5,620 nucleotides of DNA from Candidatus Zhuqueibacterota bacterium (lineage in GTDB: Bacteria > SM23-31). Positions 1-4,792 of the stretch are shown in pieces; position 1 is the stretch's first letter; every line of letters begins with the position of its first letter. The notes under the pieces were generated by a model. It was not told where the DNA came from and made no database searches. It saw only the letters and a program-made list of their open reading frames with translations. The position numbers and the translations under genes are program-made. The stretch is from assembly GCA_022562855.1 (NCBI GenBank), contig JADFON010000151.1, forward strand, positions 1 through 5,620. The letters run 5' to 3'.

Positions 1-483
1 ATGAACATTATTTATTACGACATCAAACGTAATCTGGAGTTTGAAAAAGAGTATGGTGCAACATTTAAGGAGAGTGTGGATGATGTAATGCGCGAGGCCG
101 ACTTTGTTTCGGTACATGTGCCACTTTTAGATTCAACAAAACATTTAATAAATAAAGAACGACTTGCTATGATGAAACCTACTGCATATCTTATAAATAC
201 TTCTAGAGGCGGGCTTGTAGATACTGAAGCTCTCGTAAAACTGTTAGACAATGGAAAACTGGCTGGTGCCGGTCTTGATGTTTTAGAGGAAGAGACATTT
301 GTTCAGGAAGAAATTGGTTTGTTATTTGAGCGGCCATCTGAGAAACAACGCAGAGTACTCGCTAATCATATACTTCTTAGAATGTCTCATGTTATTGTCA
401 CTCCACATATTGCTTTTTATTCTAGAGAAGCAGAATGGGCACGGCACCGAAAATGGCGCAGGCACGCCGTGCCCCTACGATAG
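1..483 (+). CDS. D-lactate dehydrogenase-like D-2-hydroxyacid dehydrogenase, C-terminal part (5' end outside window; 3' end disrupted)
   Basis: This family uses NAD(H) to interconvert 2-keto acids and D-2-hydroxy acids in the cytoplasm, for example pyruvate and D-lactate. The frame opens inside the NAD-binding domain: the first Met corresponds to the usual 'GMNVIYYD' strand after the GxGxxG loop, so the true start and the glycine loop lie upstream. Visible signatures are D7 at the end of that strand, ADFVSVHVPL (33-42), INTSRGGLVD (65-74) with the substrate-binding Arg69, GLDVLEEE (91-98) with the likely catalytic Glu98, and TPHIAF (134-139) with catalytic His136. The 'LEEE' and 'LLRMSHVIVTPHIAFYSREAE' style fits the D-LDH branch better than SerA. 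Similarity stops after residue 145. The last 15 residues, rich in Arg and Trp, are encoded by a palindromic repeat and replace the usual final helix, so this is probably a pseudogene or a C-terminally altered enzyme. Substrate is not determined. Confidence 0.85.
   Translation: MNIIYYDIKRNLEFEKEYGATFKESVDDVMREADFVSVHVPLLDSTKHLINKERLAMMKPTAYLINTSRGGLVDTEALVKLLDNGKLAGAGLDVLEEETFVQEEIGLLFERPSEKQRRVLANHILLRMSHVIVTPHIAFYSREAEWARHRKWRRHAVPLR
437..475. repeat. GC-rich palindromic repeat interrupting the dehydrogenase 3' end
   Basis: The arms GGGCACGGC (437-445) and GCCGTGCCC (466-474) are perfect inverted complements of 9 bases separated by 20 bases. The right part also contains a near-perfect palindrome, GGCACG-C-CGTGCC (461-473). 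The element is much richer in GC than its surroundings and begins one base after the last codon that matches the dehydrogenase family. It looks like a REP/MITE-type dispersed palindrome. A transcript from the + strand could fold here and might also act as a 3' end structure, but no T-run follows directly. Copy number in the genome cannot be seen from this window. Confidence 0.7.
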
Positions 484-534
484 GACGCTGTTAATATTTT
501 TGGGATATATTGAAGCGAATAAAATCGTAAGTAA

Positions 535-1260
535 TCAACTGAGTTCCGACATAATTTGTTCTGCAGAGCTTGTGCCGATACGGTCGACACCTTCTTCCAT
601 TAATTCAATAACTTGTTTCAGGGTTTTGACGCCACCCGCGGCTTTTACCTTCACGGATTCCGGAATGACCTGTTTAATAAGTGACACGTCGGTAACCCGG
701 ACCCCGCCGGCTTTATGCAGACCGGTCGACGTCTTTACAAAATCTACCTGTGCTTTGGCTGCTATTTCACTTGCCTTTTGAATCAGGAAACCTTCCGTGT
801 ACCCGTTTTCGATTTCCGACATACGCAATTGTGAAGTTTCAATTATCACTTTTACTACCGTAACATCGACCAGGAATCTGCGGGAGTTTGTACTTTTTGC
901 CGCTATAACAGTGTTCAGGATATCCTCATATACTTCGTTATACTTGCCGGCAAGAAACCGCTTTATATTCATAACCATGTCAATTTCATCCGCGCCATCT
1001 TTTACTATTTTCTCTGCCTGTGAGCATTTCACTAACGTAGGATCCGCTCCCGATGGAAAACTCACAACCGATACAACCCTGACAGGCGAATCCTTAACGT
1101 GTTCGTATGCATGCCGGACAAATTCGGGAGGAACACAGACAGCAAAAAAATTTTGACTGATGGCGTTTTTACACAGTTTTGCTATTTCTTCCCCGGTTAT
1201 CCCTTCCCGGAGCAGAGTTGAATCGAATATTCCGGCAAGCGTACCTTTATCTATTTTCAT
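535..1260 (-). CDS. deoC: Deoxyribose-phosphate aldolase (DeoC)
   Basis: DeoC splits 2-deoxyribose-5-phosphate into acetaldehyde and glyceraldehyde-3-phosphate through a Schiff base, in cytoplasmic deoxynucleoside breakdown. The 241-residue product is a TIM-barrel class I aldolase with the family motifs in order: DSTLL (13-17), VCVPPEFV (41-48), VVSFPSGA (65-72), GADEIDMV (89-96) with Asp94, KVIIET (137-142), VDFVKTSTG (172-180) with Schiff-base Lys176, VKAAGGVKT (205-213) with Lys206, and RIGTSS (227-232). All catalytic positions are kept. Compared with E. coli DeoC from memory, the segment from the catalytic Asp to the Schiff-base Lys is longer (82 versus 65 residues), the extra being on both sides of KVIIET. 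The ATG start gives a normal N-terminus, but no clear SD precedes it. No other deo or nucleoside gene is adjacent. It converges on the dehydrogenase remnant. Confidence 0.93.
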   Translation of the reverse strand: MKIDKGTLAGIFDSTLLREGITGEEIAKLCKNAISQNFFAVCVPPEFVRHAYEHVKDSPVRVVSVVSFPSGADPTLVKCSQAEKIVKDGADEIDMVMNIKRFLAGKYNEVYEDILNTVIAAKSTNSRRFLVDVTVVKVIIETSQLRMSEIENGYTEGFLIQKASEIAAKAQVDFVKTSTGLHKAGGVRVTDVSLIKQVIPESVKVKAAGGVKTLKQVIELMEEGVDRIGTSSAEQIMSELS

Positions 1261-1307
1261 TATGATGATTTGTCGATAACACTGTATCCTTTATTCTGAC
1301 GCCGATT

Positions 1308-1350
1308 AACACCGAAATACATTGAAATACAAATTATAAGTTTCAGTGTT
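1308..1350. repeat. Imperfect inverted repeat upstream of deoC
   Basis: AACACCGAAA (1308-1317) and TTTCAGTGTT (1341-1350) are inverted complements at 9 of 10 positions, and the mismatch would be a G-U pair in RNA from the minus strand. The loop contains two copies of GAAATACA (1314-1321 and 1324-1331) and, read on the minus strand, a perfect TATAAT (1338-1333) that could be the -10 box of deoC. A TTGACA on the same strand (1371-1366) is 27 bases from that box, too far for a normal pair. It could be a dispersed repeat or an operator-like structure in the 203-base gap between fxsA and deoC. Confidence 0.35.
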
Positions 1351-1463
1351 CTTCAGTTACTGCAATGTCAATCTGTGTCACTATTTTAACGCTAAGAATA
1401 CAAATGCCAGCCAAGGATACTATATTGAGAATCTATTTCTTCACAGGCGCTAAGGTAATGTGA

Positions 1464-1853
1464 TCAGGTGGGGGTGTTTGCATTGTAAATATTTATGTGT
1501 GCGGAAAATTTAATCTTGAGCCATATCTTAAACCGTGAGCGGCTTGGGCGGAATAACATCAAAAATCCAAATAAATCGGTAATGAGACCCGGTGTAATCA
1601 AAAGCGCGCCCGCTATAAGAATTATTAATCCGTCAAGCAATTCATCGGCTGGAAGCTGACCGGTCTGTAGTTTATGGCGAATCGTAAAAAATATGCGAAA
1701 TCCTTCCTTTTTTGCAAGATAGGCGCCCAACGCGCCTGTTCCTACAACCAGTATTATCGTAGGAACGGTTCCGAGATAACCTCCCAAATCGATTAAAATC
1801 ATCAGCTCAATTATCGGAACAAAAATAAACAATAAAAGTAGACGGGCAAACAT
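1464..1853 (-). CDS. fxsA: FxsA family cytoplasmic membrane protein
   Basis: FxsA-family proteins are small inner-membrane proteins. In E. coli, overproduced FxsA relieves exclusion of phage T7 by the F plasmid; the normal cellular role is unknown. The 129-residue product has hydrophobic segments at about 3-21, 26-48 and 72-101. It also has the family signatures: VPIIEL near the N-terminus (12-17), GxGxLGAYLAKKEG in the middle (39-51), and the C-terminal ITPGLITDLFGFLMLF (86-101) followed by the basic FRPSRSRFK tail. The length is close to the family norm, with a short polar C-terminal extension. The ATG start matches the family N-terminus; the upstream region shows no strong SD. It is co-oriented with deoC, 203 bases away, and with the gene upstream of it, 268 bases away, so it is probably its own transcription unit. 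Confidence 0.88.
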   Translation of the reverse strand: MFARLLLLFIFVPIIELMILIDLGGYLGTVPTIILVVGTGALGAYLAKKEGFRIFFTIRHKLQTGQLPADELLDGLIILIAGALLITPGLITDLFGFLMLFRPSRSRFKIWLKIKFSAHINIYNANTPT

Positions 1854-2121
1854 ATTTGATCAATCCACACGTTTTATAAGGAATTGAATATAAGATTTAC
1901 TCAATAATTCAGATAACTTCATAGCATTTCTTTTTCGATAATCCACAACAGTACCCGTATTTAAAGTAATTGTAATTTTATTTTGAATCAAGAAAAATAT
2001 GGAATTTCGAATTGAGTACAGGTACTAAGAGGGCACATTAAAAAATGCTAAATCATTATTGCGGTCTCTATATAAACATCTGATAAGAGAAATATAAAAT
2101 TATTATTAGACAAAACTACGG

Positions 2122-2463
2122 CTATGCCACATGCGCCAAAACCTGGTAGTTTTCATACCGTTCAATTCCTACCCCAAAGTGATACTTCCAGTCACGGATC
2201 CCGTTAAACCAATCTTCAATTTCCTTATCGGTTGCTTTACCTTCGGATGCCCGTAGTAATATGTCGGTATCGCACCCGTTTTCAAGAGCAATTATACTCT
2301 CGAGAAGAAACGGTTCATTGATTTCGAGATAGTTAGAGATAGAATCAAAATTGACTTTGTACTGATTTTGTACACCTGCAGCACGTTGCTGCATCTCGGA
2401 AATTGCTTCATTCAAGACACCTTGAAGCTCATCGAGGCTTGCGCTATCTTTCCTTGCTTCCAT
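2122..2463 (-). CDS. Hypothetical acidic 113-residue protein
   Basis: I do not recognise this family. The product is soluble, with no signal peptide or membrane segment. It begins with a probable helical stretch rich in Glu and Gln (about 8-35), continues with a mixed region (37-75) including one Cys (64), and ends with an aromatic-rich part (85-108) containing Trp85, Trp92, Tyr94, Phe96, Tyr103 and Tyr106. The start is taken at the ATG at 2463 because AAAGGA lies six bases upstream and a plausible promoter sits about 45 bases upstream. The frame stays open to a GTG at 2490, adding nine residues, but that start has no ribosome site. A good start signal, balanced composition and lack of internal stops in AT-rich surroundings support a real gene. 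No partner can be inferred from the neighbours. Confidence 0.65.
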   Translation of the reverse strand: MEARKDSASLDELQGVLNEAISEMQQRAAGVQNQYKVNFDSISNYLEINEPFLLESIIALENGCDTDILLRASEGKATDKEIEDWFNGIRDWKYHFGVGIERYENYQVLAHVA

Positions 2464-2469
2464 ACTTTG

Positions 2470-2475
2470 TCCTTT
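2470..2475 (-). promoter_or_regulatory. Ribosome binding site that decides the start of the 2122-2463 gene
   Basis: On the minus strand AAAGGA is followed by six bases and then ATG at 2463. This is a good SD match at good spacing. The alternative GTG start further upstream (2490) has nothing comparable. Confidence 0.6.
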
Positions 2476-2507
2476 CTTCCAAGAAAACACATGAACATGC
2501 GTTGGTT

Positions 2508-2536
2508 AATATAGTAAACTTATGTTCATATAGCAA
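2508..2536 (-). promoter_or_regulatory. Likely sigma-70-type promoter for the 2122-2463 gene
   Basis: Read on the minus strand, TTGCTA (2536-2531) is followed by exactly 17 bases and then TATATT (2513-2508), four of six and five of six matches to the -35 and -10 consensus. Initiation would fall near 2500, giving a leader of about 38 bases before the ATG at 2463. The surroundings are AT-rich, so chance matches are possible. Confidence 0.4.
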
Positions 2537-2685
2537 GTACTCTTTTGATCTCCTTATATATTCTTATACAATTATTATTATAAAATAGTTTCAATTATTA
2601 CTGTAAATATTGCAATTTATGTGCCAAAAGCACAATATATTGATTTTTATTTTATTTTTCTGTCAAACAACACAACATACAGTAT

Positions 2686-2877
2686 TTAAATCGACACATT
2701 AGAATATATCTTTAAAATAGTAACACAATCGTGAAATTTTCCATCAGAGATAGTGTTCAACCCTTTAATTGTGCGGTCGCCCGGTTTAATTAAAGGCTTT
2801 CCTTTCTTAATTAACTCATTGATCAACGCTTTTTTGCTGTGTAAAATACTTTTCCAAAACTTATATATTTTTTTTGT
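2686..2877 (-). other. Possible ORF remnant without a start codon (uncertain)
   Basis: A minus-strand frame of 63 codons plus a stop is open here in very AT-rich DNA. Its product looks protein-like, for example KKGKPLIKPGDRTIKG and SDGKFHDCVTILKIY, but I recognise no family. It has no ATG. An in-phase ATG would be available at 2887 if a run of eight A (minus strand; eight T at 2868-2875) had seven bases, so a one-base frameshift could have broken a short gene of about 67 residues. It could equally be chance: a frame this long is uncommon but not excluded. No ribosome site is evident. Confidence 0.2.
2762..2796. repeat. Hairpin with perfect 9-base arms and GC core
   Basis: CCTTTAATT (2762-2770) and AATTAAAGG (2788-2796) are perfect inverted complements. 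Between them, CGG-TCGC-CCG (2774-2783) can form a second, inner stem, so the whole folds as a two-part hairpin. It lies inside the possible ORF remnant. On the + strand a pyrimidine-rich stretch follows, but not a clean T-run, and no + strand gene ends just before it, so a terminator role is not supported. Confidence 0.45.
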
Positions 2878-3006
2878 TTAAAATCATTATTAACTTACAA
2901 CACTTTTTGTATTTACCGGTTTTTGAGTCCAAATCCCCACATAAGGAAGTTCGGAATCTTTTTAAAAAATCATAAAAGTTCAGTTACTTATTTAAAAAAG
3001 AAGACT

Positions 3007-3150
3007 ATGCGTAAAATTATCGATAAAGTGGTTAAGCAAAGAGAGATAAAATCTACTGTAGTCGAATTTTTTCTCAAAACGGGGTAAAAATCGGTAACCA
3101 CATGCGAAATCGCTGAAAAGCCGCCGGACAGTCTATTTTCTTACGTTTAA
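3007..3150 (+). pseudogene. Decayed TetR-family regulator, N-terminal DNA-binding remnant
   Basis: TetR regulators bind DNA through an N-terminal helix-turn-helix and commonly repress efflux genes next to them. From the ATG at 3007 the frame reads 26 residues with the usual first helix (KQREIKSTVVEFFLKTG), hits TAA at 3085-3087, and continues in the same frame with KSVTTCEIAEKPPDSLFSYV before a second stop at 3148. This matches the family pattern 'lFlekGy.svTt.eIAe.aGvs.gtLf.yF'. The first stop stands where an aromatic residue (Tyr, TAT or TAC) is usual. About three residues of the turn (the 'AGV' part) are missing in frame. 'YV' stands where 'YF' is expected, and the +1 frame from 3146 would restore Phe. 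The ligand-binding domain of about 150 residues is absent, and a repeat element begins about 60 bases later. Family assignment rests on this short motif, read by eye. Confidence 0.55.
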
Positions 3151-3212
3151 TTCTATTAATTATTTTGTAGTATTATATCTACTGTGTTGACACTTTTCAT
3201 ACTATGGAAGCA

Positions 3213-3336
3213 GAGATTGCCACGTCGCTACGCTCCTCGCGGCGCAAGCCATCCCTAACGGGACAATGACGGTAAGGTATGATTCTCAATAACTTTACAG
3301 AATGTCATTTCGAGCGTAGCCGAGAAATCTTTACAG
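3213..3336. repeat. GC-rich repeat element with inverted arms upstream of the efflux operon
   Basis: The left part, GAGATTGCCACGTCGCTACG and on to AATGAC at 3270, and the right part, GTCATTTCGAGCGTAGCCG to AAATCT (3304-3330), are two divergent arms in inverted orientation. GCTACGCTC (3227-3235) pairs perfectly with GAGCGTAGC (3312-3320), and AATGAC (3265-3270) with GTCATT (3304-3309). The left arm holds small hairpins GGC-GCAA-GCC (3241-3250) and TCCC-TAAC-GGGA (3252-3263). An 8-base direct repeat CTTTACAG flanks the right arm (3293-3300 and 3329-3336). Sequences of this style ('GTCATT..GAG.GTAGC..') occur as dispersed non-coding palindromes in many environmental genomes. No transposase is present. 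It ends about 70 bases before the tolC-like gene. Confidence 0.65.
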
Positions 3337-3393
3337 TATATTTTAGTATAAATGTAAACACGAGGACAAAGCAGTACAAATTATTAGTTACCT

Positions 3394-3398
3394 GGAGG
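3394..3398 (+). promoter_or_regulatory. Strong ribosome binding site fixing the GTG start of the TolC-like gene
   Basis: GGAGG is followed by five bases and then GTG at 3404. The near-ideal SD and the signal peptide that begins directly after it support the unusual GTG start. No ATG that would give a sensible N-terminus lies nearby in this frame. Confidence 0.8.
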
Positions 3399-3403
3399 AA
3401 GAA

Positions 3404-4735
3404 GTGTCTAAGATTAAATCAACAATAAAGACGTTCATTTTCTGCTCAGTATTTTTCATCTCTATTAAGGCGGACGCGGGGCAGACAGGGGTAACTGTAC
3501 TGTCACTGAATGAAGCAATTGAAATATCCATGCAGAATAACCGGGATATACTTATTGCACGGCAAGAGTTAAAAAAAGCGGAACAGCAAATCAGAGAAGT
3601 GCGTGCCGTGGCATTACCAAAAATTACTTTGCATAACTTTTACACACGAAATTTGCAAAAACCGGCATTCTTTCTTGCATTTGACGGCGATGTACAAAAA
3701 ATCGAAATAGGAACCGACAATTCAATTCAGTCTCTATTTACGGTCGACCAGTTGCTTTATTCAGGGGGACAGACAGGCACTGCTATCAGGATTGCGAGAA
3801 TTTACTCGGAGTCGTTCTCCGAAGTTATCAGTCAGACCGAAAAAAATGTCAAACTACAGGTAAAACAGCAATTTCTCAGCCTCCTTCTTGGTAAAGAATT
3901 ACTGAAAATCAATAACAGAACGTTGGAGCAGGCGCAGTCTCATTTTAACCAGATCAATATCTTGTTCGGAGAAGGCGCTGCGTCGGAGTTCGACTTGCTG
4001 CGTGCGGAAGTCCGGGTGGCGAATTCGCGTCCAAAGGTAATTTCTGCCGAGAACGATCTTTTGCTCAACATGGATGTATTGAAAAATATACTTGGAATGC
4101 CCCTCGACAGGGAAATGGAAATCACAGGTACGCTCAGCCCGCTGTTTATTTCAGTTTCGGAATTGAATCAGGTTGAAGAGAATACCTATATGAACCGTGG
4201 AGATTACAGAAGTCTTGAACTTACCCGCGAATCAATTGCGGGACGCGTCAAAATAGAAAGCTCAGGGTGGTTCCCGGAACTCAATTTTAATTATTCTTTC
4301 CAGTTTCAGGGACAGTCGAATACATTCCGTTTTGGATCAACCGCGAGAGTGAACAGCCAGAGCGCTACAATCGATTTACGAATTCCGATATTCGACGGAT
4401 TTCAAACTTCAGCCCGGGTCCAGCAGGCAAAAATAGAAGAAAAACAGATGGATTTTCAATTGTTGAAACTAAGGGAGTCCATTGAAATCCAGATAAGAAA
4501 ATCGAGAAACCGGATGAATGATGCCCGCCAGCGTATCGATGCGCTTTCCAAAGCGGTTGAACAAGCGCAAAAGGCGTTCAATATAGCGCAGGTCAGGTTT
4601 GATTCCGGGCAGGGTATACAGCTTGAATTATTCGACGCGCAGGTCGCGCTTGAAATGGCGCAGCTTAATACGCTGCAGAGTGTATTCGATTATGAATTTG
4701 CAAAAGCCCAGTGGGAAAACGCGGTTGGAAGATAA
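3404..4735 (+). CDS. TolC-family outer membrane efflux protein
   Basis: TolC-type factors form trimeric outer-membrane channels with long periplasmic helical tunnels, and work with an adaptor and an inner-membrane pump to export small molecules or proteins. The 443-residue product has a signal peptide (basic start, hydrophobic 10-21, likely cleavage after ADA at residue 25). No lipobox Cys is at the cleavage site. It shows the family's internal duplication: LNEAIEISMQNNRDI (35-49) at the start of the first helix pair, QLLYSGGQ (116-123) at the first strand region, and GEGAASEFDLLRAEV (189-203). The matching second-half elements are IPIFDGFQTSARVQQA (328-342) and DSGQGIQLELFDAQVAL (400-416), then the closing AKAQWENAVG (433-442). 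Length is normal for the family. It starts at GTG behind a strong SD. No terminator hairpin is visible in the 57 bases before the adaptor gene, so the two are probably one transcript. The substrate is not predictable. Confidence 0.93.
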   Translation: MSKIKSTIKTFIFCSVFFISIKADAGQTGVTVLSLNEAIEISMQNNRDILIARQELKKAEQQIREVRAVALPKITLHNFYTRNLQKPAFFLAFDGDVQKIEIGTDNSIQSLFTVDQLLYSGGQTGTAIRIARIYSESFSEVISQTEKNVKLQVKQQFLSLLLGKELLKINNRTLEQAQSHFNQINILFGEGAASEFDLLRAEVRVANSRPKVISAENDLLLNMDVLKNILGMPLDREMEITGTLSPLFISVSELNQVEENTYMNRGDYRSLELTRESIAGRVKIESSGWFPELNFNYSFQFQGQSNTFRFGSTARVNSQSATIDLRIPIFDGFQTSARVQQAKIEEKQMDFQLLKLRESIEIQIRKSRNRMNDARQRIDALSKAVEQAQKAFNIAQVRFDSGQGIQLELFDAQVALEMAQLNTLQSVFDYEFAKAQWENAVGR

Positions 4736-4780
4736 ACGTAATTAACGATTCAAATATTTTGTTTGCTGTATAGATTCGAA

Positions 4781-4785
4781 AAGGA
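4781..4785 (+). promoter_or_regulatory. Ribosome binding site of the adaptor gene
   Basis: AAGGA is followed by seven bases and ATG at 4793, which fixes the adaptor start within the short gap after the TolC-like gene. Confidence 0.65.
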
Positions 4786-4792
4786 ATAAGCT

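Larger units (their letters stand above)
2491..3403. other. Long AT-rich intergenic stretch without an intact gene
   Basis: About 900 bases between the start of the minus-strand hypothetical gene and the efflux operon hold no complete recognisable gene. From left to right they contain the promoter of the hypothetical gene, a small hairpin (TGTGC-CAAAA-GCACA, 2620-2634), a possible minus-strand ORF remnant, a larger hairpin, a decayed TetR-like N-terminus and a GC-rich repeat element. The base composition is visibly more AT-rich than the genes around it, except for the repeat at 3213-3336. I read it as decayed former coding DNA plus repeat insertions. Confidence 0.6.

Noticed and set aside
299-781. 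Plus-strand open frame of 160 codons
   Set aside because: It overlaps the dehydrogenase end and lies antisense to deoC. Its translation has no family features, and most of it is a shadow of deoC; only the short stretch around 500-535 may be leftover dehydrogenase tail.
797-1156. Plus-strand open frame of 119 codons
   Set aside because: Entirely antisense to the well-supported deoC gene, with no start signal.
1860-1922. Twenty-codon ORF ending just before fxsA on the minus strand (possible leader peptide)
   Set aside because: There is no good ribosome site, the composition is that of AT-rich intergenic DNA, and no attenuator-like hairpin follows.
2015-2026. Short palindrome AGTAC-AG-GTACT upstream of fxsA
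   Set aside because: Five-base arms are expected by chance at this scale, and nothing ties the site to a promoter.
2620-2634. Hairpin TGTGC-CAAAA-GCACA followed by T-rich DNA, possible terminator
   Set aside because: The stem is only five base pairs, and no plus-strand gene ends just before it.
3007-3087. Stand-alone 26-residue peptide gene
   Set aside because: The same frame continues past the stop with a recognisable TetR helix-turn-helix pattern, so a broken regulator explains it better.
3187-3192. Perfect TTGACA upstream of the efflux operon
   Set aside because: No -10 box lies 16-18 bases downstream, so it does not make a promoter by itself.
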